A stretch of DNA of 33,897 nt from Nemertoderma westbladi (GCA_032718475.1 JAUCBJ010006449.1:1-33897); one strand, 5' to 3'. Shown: positions 1 through 10,018, counted from the first letter of the stretch. Numbers and translations are program-made. Notes: generated by a model not told the origin, from the letters alone.

Positions 1-8
1 TAAAATAA

Positions 9-110
9 GCGGTAACATAGTGTGTTTGAACCAATGTGACACCGGCGGAGAGGTATTCAGCGGTAACATAGTGTGTTTGAACCAATGTGACACCGGCGGA
101 GAGGTATTCA
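9..110. repeat. Tandem duplication, 51-bp unit x2
   Basis: Two adjacent identical copies (9-59 and 60-110) of a 51-bp unit that begins GCGGTAACATAG and ends GGTATTCA. I see no divergence between the copies, so the duplication is recent or is an assembly artefact. Confidence 0.9.
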
Positions 111-232
111 TCCTCCAATAATATTCTTATAACACGGTGGCAGTGGAAATGTAGGTTATATAAGGGGAAACTACATCATTACTTTATCATAAAGGTTCAA
201 CTTTCAGAAATAATGTATGCAGTTTCCATGAA

Positions 233-298
233 AAGTTACATTGGCAGCGGCAGTGCCAAATTGGAAAGTTACATTGGCAGCGGCAGTGCCAAATTGGA
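233..298. repeat. Tandem duplication, 33-bp unit x2
   Basis: Two perfect copies of a 33-bp unit containing TTACATTGGCAGCGGCAG. The unit is a multiple of three and falls in a short open frame (87-362), giving a repeated 11-residue peptide, but that frame has no recognisable homology and I do not call it a gene. Confidence 0.85.
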
Positions 299-550
299 AA
301 ATGTTATATTTTATTACCTTCCCGCCATTCGCCTTCAATACCTAATTTTCTTTAGATTTTAGTAAATTTCAGTATTCTGTAATTCTTTGTTACATTATCC
401 AAATTTTTGTGATATCCGTATCGTCATATGGAAATATATTTGCAGCTGATTATATACCAAATTTCATAATTTTAAAGAAATATGTTACTTTTCTAGAACA
501 AATAATTAATGTAATATAATATAAATATAACTAAAATTAGCACAGTACAC
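299..550. other. AT-rich unique DNA, no gene seen
   Basis: The stretch between the duplications and the Harbinger element is AT-rich. No motif, repeat or coding signal could be supported. Confidence 0.6.
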
Positions 551-553
551 AAT

Positions 554-572
554 GGCCCGTATGCATAAAACA
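554..572 (+). repeat. Left terminal inverted repeat of Harbinger
   Basis: 19 bp, identical to the reverse complement of 3701-3719. It is preceded by the AAT target duplication (551-553). Confidence 0.85.
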
Positions 573-1280
573 GTCGTAAATTTACGTCCATCGTAACTCT
601 AAATGAATCGTAAGTTGGATTACGACTATCGTAGCCACGATTATCGTATATTGGTATGCATAAAACTGTTTACGATTAATCGTGCTTCCGATTATCGTAA
701 TTTAGTTATGATGCTATTTTTACGATGCTATTTTAGAGTGTTGCTTGGCAACTCTGTAAACAACACTGCAGCTGACAAAAATCTGAGTTTCCTTTAGTTA
801 GTTGTTCCTTATTTTATTATAGGTAAACATGCTGATGCCATGCATGCTGAGCTGATGACTAGCTATAAGTGTATGAGTTTAAACTTTTAAAAAACGTTCT
901 AGAATAAAAAATATGCTCTGTAACTTATATAAAAATAGCTACTACTAGCTATTATTATAGTAGGCACTACTAGCTAGTGTGACCATAAGGGAAATTTTTT
1001 TAAGACACTTTTTAGAGGTTTTTGCATGACTATATGTTTCAATTTTTTTATGGATGATGGTTGGCTGGGATTCGATTGAGTGATAGCTCGTAAAGGTAGC
1101 TAGTTTTTATAAGGTACAGTAGGTAGCTAGTGTTTTTAAAAATACATGAGGATTTTAAAAAAATTGGAATATATTTCTCTAATGGTGCTTTTACAACACT
1201 ATAGCTTAAATTTAATCAATTTTTTAGATATTTTATGTATTTTATAATCACTAGATACTAGAGATGAAACAGAGACTTGT

Positions 1281-1382
1281 CACTGATCTCTGTTCTCTGG
1301 ATTCTCCGGGTAATTTTTTGGTCTCTGTATAGGTCTCTGGTTCGCGGGTATTGAAAACAGACATTTTACCCAGAGATCAGTG
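1281..1382. repeat. Fold-back, 12-bp arms
   Basis: CACTGATCTCTG at 1281-1292 pairs with CAGAGATCAGTG at 1371-1382 around a 78-bp loop. It lies inside the Harbinger element, just left of the RT fragment. It could be a relic of a small inverted-repeat element or a rearrangement scar. Confidence 0.55.
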
Positions 1383-1416
1383 ATTTGACAAATTAGAAAT
1401 ACATATTTAAAAATAG

Positions 1417-2353
1417 ATACGGCCCTCTTCGGCGACACCTCCGTCGACCTGGTCCATTCATTGAAGTCTGACTTCAACGTTTGGTACCTGGACGATGGTA
1501 ACCTCGCCGGAGACCACCGGACGGTGTTGGAGGACCTACATACGGTGATGGGTGAGGGGAAGCGGCTCGGGATGGAGATCAACCCTAAGAAGACCGAGCT
1601 TTTTATAGTTGGGGAGGTCTCCAATTCGATCCGTAAGGAGATCGCTGCGGAGTTCGAGACGGTGTGCCCAGGCATCCTTACCACCTCGCTCGAAGATCTA
1701 GAGATGCTCGGTGCACCCATCGGCGACTCCGCTATGGTCTCCTGTCTCCGCGAGAAGATCAGCGACCTCTCCACCCTCGCCAAACGACTCCCTCTCCTGG
1801 ATGCGCACCACGCGTTCTACCTTCTAAAGAACGCTTTTGCCATCCCTCGTCTGGTCTACTTCCTTCGGGCTGCCCCGTGTTTCACACACCAGGAGCTCCT
1901 TAAGGAGTATGATCGGACGCTCCGTGGAGCGCTCCAGGAGATCACCAACTGTGACATGGGGGGTAAATCGTGGGACCAGGCCTGTCTCCCAGTTCGGATG
2001 GGTGGCCTGGGGATCAGTTCAGCATGCGTGCTCGCTCCTTCCGCTTTCATTGCTTCAGCGGCTGCATGCTCCGATCTCTCAGGCCGCCTATTCGGAACGG
2101 ACGGGAGCCACCCCGATCCTGCGATTGCCCTCGCTACCACCACGCGGGACTCACAACTTCCAACTGTTACAGACACTCACGTTCCCACTGCCACCGCACC
2201 TACACCATCACTCACTTCTCCCACTGACACCACATCCACAGTTACTTCCCACACTGGCACCACACCACCTGCCACTTCCTCCACTGACGCCATACAACGT
2301 GTCCTGATACAGCCGGTTCACGAGGCGTCCCTTGCTTCCATCCGCGAGGATTA
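1417..2353 (+). pseudogene. RT fragment (YLDDG type) inside Harbinger
   Basis: An open frame runs from about 1417 to 2354. It contains the RT motif C as WYLDDG at about 1482-1499, followed by a conserved region of the kind LGMEINPKKTELF and then RMGGLGISSA with LAPSAF. This is the palm and thumb end of a reverse transcriptase. The upstream RT motifs A and B are absent. The C-terminal part becomes a Thr/Pro-rich low-complexity stretch (about 2160-2300). It is clearly richer in GC than the flanking DNA, pointing to a different origin. Both ends are truncated within coding sequence: the 3' side stops exactly where the transposase fragment begins, with no tail or target duplication seen. I do not assign a clade. 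It could be a captured fragment rather than a normal LINE insertion. Confidence 0.65.
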
Positions 2354-2623
2354 AGTACCAGATGCATAGTACTTCAATGCCGCACAAACTTGGATAATCG
2401 CAGGAAAGGAATGATTTCTCTTTGTCTGGCGATTCAAGTCATCTTTCAGTAAATCTGTTAAGAAAAGTATGCCATGTTTATCAAAACGGTAACGCCTAAT
2501 CAGTTCAGAGTCAGTAAATATTTCTATTGGGTTTTGATGGTCGCGAAAAACTCTTTCAATACGAATAACACTTCTGCGTGGATGGCGCTCGTAATACTCG
2601 TTGATCTGCCTTGTTACTGGCAT
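2354..2623 (-). pseudogene. HARBI1-like transposase, N-terminal fragment
   Basis: A 90-residue frame starting at ATG 2623. It matches the N-terminal part of PIF/Harbinger nucleases (HARBI1 family): RVFRDHQNPIE, then a RRYRF motif, then ILFLTDLLKDDL, then TKRNH and ALKYYASGT. HARBI1-type transposases are normally about 350 residues. Here the frame breaks right after the YYASGT segment, where the GC-rich RT fragment begins, so the DDE catalytic domain is missing. Orientation and position within the TIR-bounded element agree with it being the element's own transposase. The protein would be inactive. Confidence 0.78.
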
Positions 2624-3700
2624 TATTCATTTACACTTATAAAGTACTGTAATGTCTATAATAAGTTTATACTGAATAGTTTTAAACGTTAAAAAGTTAA
2701 ACGTAGGACTTTTTTTCACTTTTCTCAAGATTTTTTATAGAGATAAAGAATCAATAAATATTTGAGAGCATAGTTGGAAAAGTCCTACGTTTATTTCCTA
2801 TGCAATACGTGATTTCTTTTTTCCACGATATGAGATGTGTGGAATATATACATTATATTTTCATATATTTACTAAACATAAAGTACAGAGTCCCGACGGA
2901 ATCTTAATTTATTTCAAACTAAAGTAAAATGTATAAAGAAAATTCTAGAATGAGAAAAAAACCTGTTCTGGACCTATTTTTATTTTTACATTTTCTGACC
3001 GTTAAATAGCAATAAACTAGCTGCAGTATATTTGCGAATTACTTTCAACTTTTTGTAAAATGTTCTAGAATAAAATTAATGTTTTGTTCACTTTTTTAAA
3101 AAAGATCTAGAGTAAATAATGTATTCTAGAACATCTAATAATTAGCTAACAGCCAGATTGCTCACATTTTGATAAAATTGATAAAAAGCTAGCTAGTATA
3201 AAAATTGGTGGGTGGACGAAAAACTGGCACTAATGCTGGAATAACTAGCTAGTATTATTAGAATTATGAAAAGCAAGGTATTTATTTTTAACGGGCATTA
3301 AAAAAATAAGTTTTAAGGAGTGGAAAATAAGTACAATTTAATTAAAAAAAACTACTAAACTATCACCATACCTTTAAAGTAAAGTTGTTTTTCAAAAGTT
3401 TAAAAAGTTTTTAAATTAAAAGTGGCAAATGAGAGATAATTCACCACTACTGTTGAATTGTTTATAAGGTAGCCATAACAACAGAAACCATCATATAGTT
3501 TAGCCAATAAGAATTGAGTTCAATGTGAACTGGTGCAGATCGTAACTTTAATACTTGATTGGGAGCACCCTTAAATTTACGATCCAAATTAATCGTAAGT
3601 TTACAATCAATGAGGCTGAAATTTTTTATGCATATCGATTTTGTTTACGATAGTCGTATCTGCTGAGATACGACGATCGGAGGATTACGACGGTCGTAAG
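2624..3700. other. Harbinger non-coding interior
   Basis: AT-rich DNA between the transposase start and the right TIR. Repeated TTCTAGAA-like and GCTAGCTAGT words occur here and again near 830-1130. No coding region seen. Confidence 0.6.
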
Positions 3701-3719
3701 TGTTTTATGCATACGGGCC
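3701..3719 (-). repeat. Right terminal inverted repeat of Harbinger
   Basis: 19 bp, identical to the reverse complement of 554-572. It is followed by the AAT target duplication (3720-3722). Confidence 0.85.
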
Positions 3720-3722
3720 AAT

Positions 3723-3932
3723 GACTATTACAGTTGGGTATTTTTTATTATTATTTTAGTGAATTACTGTAACACTTTCTTAATTATTGGTACTGGACTG
3801 CATAGTTGTTATGAGTTAAATCAATTAATATTAATTATTAATTATTGTGCTCTAACTATTTTACTATGGAATTTATTTTCTGAATTAAAGATTATAATAA
3901 TAATAATAAAAAATATTAGAAAGTAATAAATT
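3723..3932. other. AT-rich spacer, no gene seen
   Basis: Short AT-rich DNA between the Harbinger right end and the 32-bp array, with a TAATAATAATAAT run near 3895-3909. Confidence 0.5.
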
Positions 3933-5065
3933 TCAGAACGTTCAATACGTGTTAATAACATCAGAAAAATACGTGTTAACAACTTAATTATATCAAAACA
4001 GTACGTGTTAACAACTTAATTATATCAGAAAAATACGTGTTAACAACTTAATTATATCAGAACAGTACGTGTTAACAACTTAATTATATCTAAAGAGTAC
4101 GTGTTAACAACTTAATAACATCAGAACAGTACGTGTTAATAACTTAATTATATCAGAAAAATACGTGTTAACAACTTAATTATATCAAAACAGTACGTTT
4201 TAATAACTTAATAAACATCAGAACAATACGTGTTAATAACTTAATAACATCAGAACAGTACGTGTTAACAACTTAATTATATCAAAACAGTACGTGTTAA
4301 CAACTTAATTATATCAGAAAAATACGTGTTAAAAACTTAATTATATCAGAAAAATACTTGTTAACAACTTAATTATATCAAAACAGTACGTTTTAATAAC
4401 TTAATAAACATCAGAACAATACGTGTTAATAACTTAATAACATCAGAACAGTACGTGTTAACAACTTAATTATATCAGAACAGTACGTGTTAACAACTTA
4501 ATTATATCAAAACAGTACGTGTTAATAACTTAATTATAACAGAAAAATACGTGTTAACAACTTAATTATATCAAAACAGTACGTGTTAACAACTTAATTA
4601 TATCAGAAAAATACGTGTTAACAACTTAATTATATCAAAACAGTACGTGTTAATAACTTAATAAACATCAGAACAATACGTGTTAATAACTTACTAACAT
4701 CAAAACAGTACATGTTAACAACTTAATTATATCAGAAAAATACGTGTTAACAACTTAATTATATCAAAACAGTACGTGTTAATAACTTAATAAACATCAG
4801 AACAATACGTGTTAACAACTTAATAACATCAAAACAGTACGTGTTAATAACTTAATAAACATCAGAACAGTACGTGTTAAAACAACTTAATTATATCAGA
4901 ATAGCAGTGTTAATAACATTTATTAACATCAGAACAATACTTAACTGGTATTATCTGTTATCATGCGGTTTTTTACTAATAACCTATTTAATCAAATTTT
5001 TAAAATTTTTTTTACCCTGGTTGGGGGTGTATCTTTAAATATATATTAACATCAGAGCAGTGCGT
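3933..5065. repeat. 32-bp minisatellite array 1
   Basis: About 30 tandem copies of a roughly 32-bp AT-rich unit with the core ACGTGTTAACAACTTAATTA plus TATCAGAACAGT. Variants carry AAAAAT for ACAGT and AACATC for TATATC, often alternating, so there are at least two subtypes. The array degenerates after 4920, but a recognisable unit (TTAACATCAGAGCAGTGCGTG-like) still abuts the LINE at 5065. Confidence 0.92.
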
Positions 5066-6150
5066 GAATCCGTCCTCATTGCGTAATCCAGCACAATTAC
5101 AAATAGTAATGGTGCTAATGTGTAACCTTGCAGTACGCCAGCCAGGATTGAGAAAAACTCAGTTTCACCATCTGGTGAGAGTACCTGCGCTTCTGTGTTA
5201 CAATATAACAATCCAATGCCAGCAACAATTACTTCTGGTATTCCATAAGCTCTTAGGATTTCAAGCATTTTACCTCTATGGATGGAGTCGAATGCCTTCT
5301 TGAAGTCCACAAAAATCATGACTGCGGGGAGATTCTTTGACAAAATTCGTTCAATCGGTCTCCGTAGTGCAAGTATCTGAGCTATTGTTGATCTACTTGG
5401 TCGAAATCCGTTTTGGCTCTTACGCAGTAGTTTCTCTATGTGAGGCCTAATCCTATATAGAATCATTTTATTGTATATTTTGGCAGCTAACACAAGCAGA
5501 CAGATCCAACGATAGGTTGTTGGTATGCCGAGGTCTCCTTTCTTGGGGAGAGGCTTTAGTTGACCTTTAGTCCAAATTGGTGGTGGCTTTTCCCCTTTTA
5601 ACATCCGGTTGCAAACATTCAATAATGGTCTATTTAGCACTCCGGTTTTCCATACTTCCGCTGGGATTTCATCTAATCCACTCGCTTTAATATTGGACAT
5701 GCTTTTAATGCTTCTTTGGAGTTGTTCGGCAGGTGTGAAGTCCCCTGTTTCTATAGGTAGTGTCTTGTCATATATTTTCCTTGTAGGGCTGACCTCGGTG
5801 TTTGGTGGCTGCCCAAGCAAGTTGCTGAAGTGATTTTTCCACTTCCCAACACGTTCTTCAGGACTATCGGCTTTGAGGCGCCCCTTTGCACAACTTTTCC
5901 GACCTGATATCTCATTTACAGTTTGCCAGGTAAGTCTTGATTGTTGCTGTATGTGAGCAGTTGTAATTGCTTTAGTTTTATCCTGTATGTACTTTTCCTG
6001 GCTGATGTTGTAGGCCAATTTAAGATCGTCCTTAGCTTTCTCAACCTTGTTAATGTTTTCGGTTGTTGGTTGTTCGGTTTTAACTTTGTAGGTTATCTTA
6101 AGATCTTCTCTCTTACCAGTAACCTCAGAGTTTTGCCATGGCACATACTG
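5066..6150 (-). pseudogene. LINE A reverse transcriptase (copy 1), truncated
   Basis: Continues the endonuclease frame after one nonsense codon. Visible in order: KASGLDEIPAEVWK, PIWTKGQLKPLPKKGD, NGFRPSRSTIAQILALRR, FVDFKKAFDSIHR (RT motif A with catalytic Asp), YGIPEVIVAGI, and GVLQGYTLAPLLF (motif B, with Y where copy 2 has D). It ends at AMRT followed by minisatellite, so the ADD motif C, thumb and C-terminus are absent. It cannot encode an active RT. Confidence 0.85.
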
Positions 6151-7125
6151 TTATCGTTTAGGTTTCTGGGGGATATGCCTTTTAGCTGATTCCTTGTGGG
6201 CTGTTATTATAATCTGGTATATTGACTCGGTGGATTGGTCTTCATCCATTGACTGAAGTGCTTCAAAGCGGTTTTGAACTTCTACTGTATAAGCATCCTT
6301 TACAGCATTGTCAGTTCTGAGTTTCTCCCAGTCATAGTTGATTTGCTTGCTTGTCCTGGGTTTGCTGGCTCTCAAACTGAGTCTGATCTCTGCAGTCACA
6401 ATTCTGTGGTCCGAACCAATTAGGTTGAACGAGCTGTATGCCTCGCAGTTGATCATTCTATTTCTCCACTTTTTGTTTATAAGGATGTAATCCAGTTGTG
6501 CTTTGGTTCCATTAGGGTATTGAAAGGTCCATAGCTTCCCCTTACTCTTTTCGAATGTGTTGTTTGTTGGTATCAATTCACATTCTTCCATTAGGTCTAA
6601 AAGTAAGTACCCATTTCTGTTAGAACTGGTGTTATAGGTATAACCCTTGATGTCTTCTGGGCCAATTTGCGCATTCAGGTCACCAGCAATGACTTTAACA
6701 TTGTGTTTCGGGATGTCCTTAATAAGTCCAGTCATTTCTTCATAAAACTTGACTGCTTGTTCTGGCTCTGATGCATTGGTTGGACTGTAGCTACATATAA
6801 CTGTTGTCTTGGGATTCCCATCAAATGTTGCGATCATAACCCTGGAATTTATAGATTCGATGTTGTTTAGGGTCTTAAGTGCAAATGGGCTTAGCAGAAT
6901 TCCTACTCCACCAATTGATGCATTGGCCGAGGTTCTTACTGCTGAGCTTGTTATTAACGTCCATCCATTTCCAATGTCATTGTACTTCATGGCAGTGTCT
7001 TCATGACAAATCCGATGTTCTTGGATGCAGATGATGTTGATGTTATATTCCATTGCCAGAGCGACCATGTCACCCTGTTTGCTCTGTGTTTTCAGCGTGC
7101 GTGCGTTCATTGTAGCAATCTTGTG
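6151..7125 (-). pseudogene. LINE A endonuclease domain (copy 1)
   Basis: An APE-type endonuclease domain, which in LINEs nicks target DNA for target-primed reverse transcription. Reading from about 7125: a KIATMNARTL start, CIQEHR (metal-binding Glu region), GVGILLSP, VICSYSPTN, AGDLNAQIG, LDYIL and SDHRIV, the standard order ending with the catalytic His. An upstream in-frame TGA lies just before KIAT, so the ORF start used here is ATG 7110. The frame runs into a linker and meets an in-frame TAA just after PKR (6151). Copy 2 has a sense codon there, so this stop separates endonuclease from RT in a formerly single ORF2. Confidence 0.85.
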
Positions 7126-7436
7126 ACGGGATCAGAGGATTCTGACCAGTTATTTTTAGTTACGCGTTAGCGTCGTCGTGTAAATGGAAAAGACTTTGTT
7201 GTTGTTCCAATATTGTTGATAAAGTCCAAATGTAATACACGATATAGAGTGTGACAGCACAGTTTAGTTGAATAGGATAATATTGTTATGTACAGGTAAA
7301 TTGACACACTGTATGATTGGTGATGGCGGCGACGGTACTAAAGTGTCACCGTTCAGCCCTAAGTGACTGAGATAACTGAATAGGATACAAACACTGACCG
7401 GTAATATATTGATTATCTACTCTACTTGTGGCCTTG

Positions 7437-8028
7437 TTACTTAGCGGATGCACTTTCCTTGTCCCCCATTGGCCAATAACCAAATTCTCGGCTCCCACCT
7501 CTGTGGGAGTGTTTCCCCCCCGCTGCTGTCACTTTCCCTCTCCAAGAGGCTTGACCTATAACCTCTTTTGTGTGTGGCTCTTTGGGGCCGTGTGTTGTCC
7601 CCATTTTATTGGGGGTGATACGAGGTTGATTGTAATCAACCTCGTACTCTCCAATATTGCTTAAAACGCCACTTCCCAACTTTATGGGGTTGGTGGAGCG
7701 GAATTGAATCCGCTCACAAATCTTTAGTGTCTTTTTACATTTCAACAGGTTGGTTCTTGTTTCTTCTCTGTCTTCTGTTCCAGTAGCCAATTTATCGACC
7801 CCAGCCTGGTGTACCACTGAGGGACGCGGTCCTTGTTGACCCGGGCGACGACTGAGCCGGTATTTCTCCTGGAGGGTTCTCATACTCATATCTTTCAGTT
7901 GCGGGACTAAACCGCTTGTGGTCACAACTCCTACAAGCATCTTCGCAGTAGTTCGCCGTTGGTTGATTACCGTCCGCCGACCTTGTCAGCATGTCTAGCC
8001 GTTGGTTGATTACCTTCCACCTATCCAT
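7437..8028 (-). pseudogene. LINE A first ORF region (Cys-rich start)
   Basis: An ATG at 8028 in the context CCATGG opens a 78-codon frame beginning MDRWKVINQRLDML and containing CEDACRSCDHKRF, a C-x3-C-x2-C-x-H cluster that could bind zinc. The same start and cluster recur in the short derivative at 15216-15350, which supports a real ORF. After about 7795 it runs into stops. A second frame (7437-7940) stays open but has no recognisable domain. This may be a degraded ORF1 (nucleic-acid-binding protein) or a short ORF0. No gene function is assigned. Confidence 0.45.
7620..7645. other. Perfect 12-bp inverted repeat in LINE A
   Basis: ACGAGGTTGATT and its reverse complement are separated by only two bases (GT). 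It lies in the region between the Cys-rich ORF and the endonuclease. Possible RNA hairpin; no copy available here for comparison. Confidence 0.5.
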
Positions 8029-8223
8029 GGCCTACAGCCCTGCTGCCGACTGTAGGGGTCCATTTGTTACACCCTGAACCAAGTGTGCCTCCTGGGTTAG
8101 GTTACCTAACACTGGTAGAGGAGCATCCAGTATAGACAGGGCGGGGCTTGTATCATCTCTAATGCAGATGCGTATCACGCCTTTGCTTTCAATGATGCCC
8201 TAGGCGCTATAGCCCTCAATGAC

Positions 8224-8272
8224 TTATTTAGTTGATGGGGCTAAACCAACCCACTCTTGATCAACTAAATAA
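8224..8272 (-). other. LINE A 5' leader hairpin
   Basis: Perfect 13-nt inverted arms (TTATTTAGTTGAT / ATCAACTAAATAA) around a 23-nt loop, in the 5' leader about 110-160 nt from the element's 5' end. The same stem with a slightly different loop is at 14972-15020 in the derivative, so the stem is conserved between copies. Confidence 0.7.
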
Positions 8273-8389
8273 TGAATAGGCTATGCTTATCGGGCCTGCC
8301 CTACTGGGCTGACAGCTACAGGTAGTACCACATTACTGCCATAGTGGTAGCAGGATCTGGGGACCTGACCTGACCTGACCTGATCTTCA

Positions 8390-9203
8390 AAGATTTGCAA
8401 AGATCTTACCAAGACATATAAAGATCTTGTGCCAAGATCAGTGCAGATTGGTGATGTTGCAAGTCTAGGGCAACCTGTTGATTTATTAGCTCCTGTAGAT
8501 TAACAGAGTACTGTCTGTTCAGGGACCTAGATGCAGCCTTAACTGCATTCTTGGCCGCTGTAGTATGTTTGAGTCGGGACTCTTTCTGCGCCTTGTAGAG
8601 GTCATTTCGGCACTTCTGAATTTTGTTGTCAGTCCAGGGGGCCCTTTTCCTGTTTCGAGGGTATACAGGAACTGTTTCTGCAGCTGCTAACTTAACTGCT
8701 TCTGTGAAGGCAATATAGCCCTCACAGTGATCTGCTGCCTCAGAGGCAAGAACCTCGTACCTGTTGCTCAGCTGTAGTGTGAAGCTGGATCTCACACTTG
8801 GCTGTTGCAACAGAGAGGACCAGTCATGCCGCGGCATGGCAGATTTCGTTGTTCTGCTAGCACACAGACTTACTTTGGCCACAATGAGGCTGTGATCACT
8901 GGAGAAGGGTCGATGTGTAAATGCATTACAGTCTTGTATTGAGCTCCTGTATTTCCTACGAATCAGAATATGGTCTATCTGGGACTTGTGACCACTGGGT
9001 CCACTATGAGTCCAAAGCTATCAAGTTTGCTTCTTGAACTGGGTTCCAGCCGAAAACAATCCATTTCCGGAGATAAAATCCTGAAGATGGACGGAATTTC
9101 AGTTAACACTATTGCTATAGACCCAGGGCGATATAGGTGATTGATGAAGACTTGCATTAAAGTCTCCCAGGAATGTTAAGAATGCATTCTGATCCACTAC
9201 ATC
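8390..9203 (-). pseudogene. LINE family B fragment: endonuclease C-half plus linker
   Basis: On the minus strand it begins VDQNAFLTFLGDFNAS (the GDFNA endonuclease motif). After frameshifts it continues with SQIDHILIRRKYRSS and FSSDHSLIVAKVSL (the C-terminal SDH catalytic motif), then a linker ORF (8406-8882) with RNRKRAPWTDNKIQKCRNDLYKAQK-type sequence typical of the region between endonuclease and RT. It matches the endonuclease part of the family B copy at 32196-32330. RT is absent: the fragment stops where the 5' end of LINE A copy 1 begins. Confidence 0.72.
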
Positions 9204-9526
9204 ACTTGACTGCTTGTTCTGTCTCTGAGGCATTGGTTTGACTGTAGCAACATATAACTGTTGTCTTGGGATTCCCATCAAATGTTGCGATCATAACCCT
9301 GGAATTTATAGATTCGATGTTGATTAGGGTCTTAAGTTCAAATGGGCTTAGCAGAATTCCTACTCCACCAATTGATGCATTGGCCGAGTTTCTTTCTGCT
9401 GAGCTTGTTACTAACGTCCATCCATTTCCAATGTCATTGTACTTCATGGCAGTGTCTTCATGACAAATCCGACGTTCTTGGATGCAGATGATGTCGATGT
9501 TATATTCCAATGCCAGAGCAACCATA
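9204..9526 (-). pseudogene. LINE family A endonuclease N-terminal fragment
   Basis: A 107-residue frame nearly identical to residues about 15-121 of the endonuclease at 6151-7110 (CIQERR, ICHEDTAMKYND, GVGILLSP, DGNPKTTVIC). It is cut at both ends. Upstream it meets the 32-bp minisatellite right at its ATGGT. Downstream it changes to family B sequence at a CAAGCAG match shared by the two families. It has no independent function. Confidence 0.85.
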
Positions 9527-9668
9527 TATCAGAACAGTACGTGTTAACAACTTAATTATATCAGAACAGTACGTGTTAATAACTTAATTATATCAGAACA
9601 GTACGTGTTAATAACATTTATTAACATCAGAACAGTACGTGTTAATAACTTTATAACATCACCAGATG
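9527..9668. repeat. 32-bp minisatellite array 2
   Basis: About four copies of the same unit as 3933-5065 (CAGTACGTGTTAACAACTT and variants). This places the same tandem repeat on both sides of the LINE block 5066-9526. Confidence 0.9.
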
Positions 9669-10018
9669 TCACTCGTACAGTACGTTAACCTCAGTCATCC
9701 CTTGGTTATATAAATTAAATTTATTTAGTTTATTTAGTATTTATGGGGTTTTGACCCCATAAGCACGTGTGTGAATATCCCATCATCGTCACAATATAAT
9801 CTGAATTCGTCACAAAAATACCTTAAAAATCTAGCATATATTTCACTTCATACAATTTTGTTTTTTTTTCATTGCCCAAAACCACAATTTAAGATAAATA
9901 AATTGAAGAAAATTTAAGATAATTGAAGTACTTCCAATGAAGAATGGTAAAATCCACAACTGTATATTTGTTACCAAATTTCGGCAAATGTATTCAACCC
10001 ACCCGCCCCCAGGTTGTG
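9669..10018. other. Putative intron sequence, no other gene seen
   Basis: AT-rich DNA downstream of the PX exon on its strand. It remains partly open in one frame but shows no homology past the splice donor. Confidence 0.5.

Larger units (their letters stand above)
554..3719 (-). mobile_element. PIF/Harbinger DNA transposon, defective
   Basis: The ends are perfect 19-bp terminal inverted repeats: GGCCCGTATGCATAAAACA at 554-572 and its reverse complement at 3701-3719. They are flanked by AAT on both sides (551-553, 3720-3722), a 3-bp target duplication as expected for PIF/Harbinger. Second, inner copies of the TIR core (ATGCATAAAA-like) lie about 100 bp inside the left end (653-667) and about 85 bp inside the right end (near 3624-3634). 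Both subterminal zones are crowded with TTACGA/TCGTAA words, probably transposase binding sites. The interior carries a HARBI1-like N-terminal coding fragment on the minus strand (2354-2623) and a foreign GC-rich RT fragment (about 1417-2353). The DDE nuclease half of the transposase was not found, so the copy must be non-autonomous. Confidence 0.8.
5066..8383 (-). mobile_element. LINE family A copy 1, 3'-truncated
   Basis: A minus-strand endonuclease-type non-LTR retrotransposon. In element order: a 5' end with a (CAGGT)n pentamer run (8361-8383), a 5' leader with a 13-bp-arm hairpin (8224-8272), a short Cys-rich ORF starting near 8028, an AP-endonuclease domain (about 7125-6151) and an RT domain (about 6150-5066). 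The RT is cut off at 5066, after the QG(D)TLAPLLF motif and before the ADD motif, exactly where the 32-bp minisatellite starts. Comparison with copy 2 (19743-22174) shows what is missing: the rest of RT and the (TAG)n tail. The clade is unresolved; the general type (GDLNA endonuclease, FVDFKKAFDS, FADD) resembles RTE/Ingi-like LINEs. Confidence 0.85.

Noticed and set aside
603-797. 64-codon ORF near the Harbinger left end
   Set aside because: It overlaps the subterminal TTACGA repeats and the inner TIR copy; no protein similarity.
1280-1783. 167-codon minus-strand ORF
   Set aside because: Most of it is the antisense of the RT fragment; no homology on this strand.
8361-8385. (TCAGG)n as an interstitial telomeric repeat
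   Set aside because: Only three to five units, and the same run occurs at the 5' ends of other LINE copies, so it belongs to the elements.
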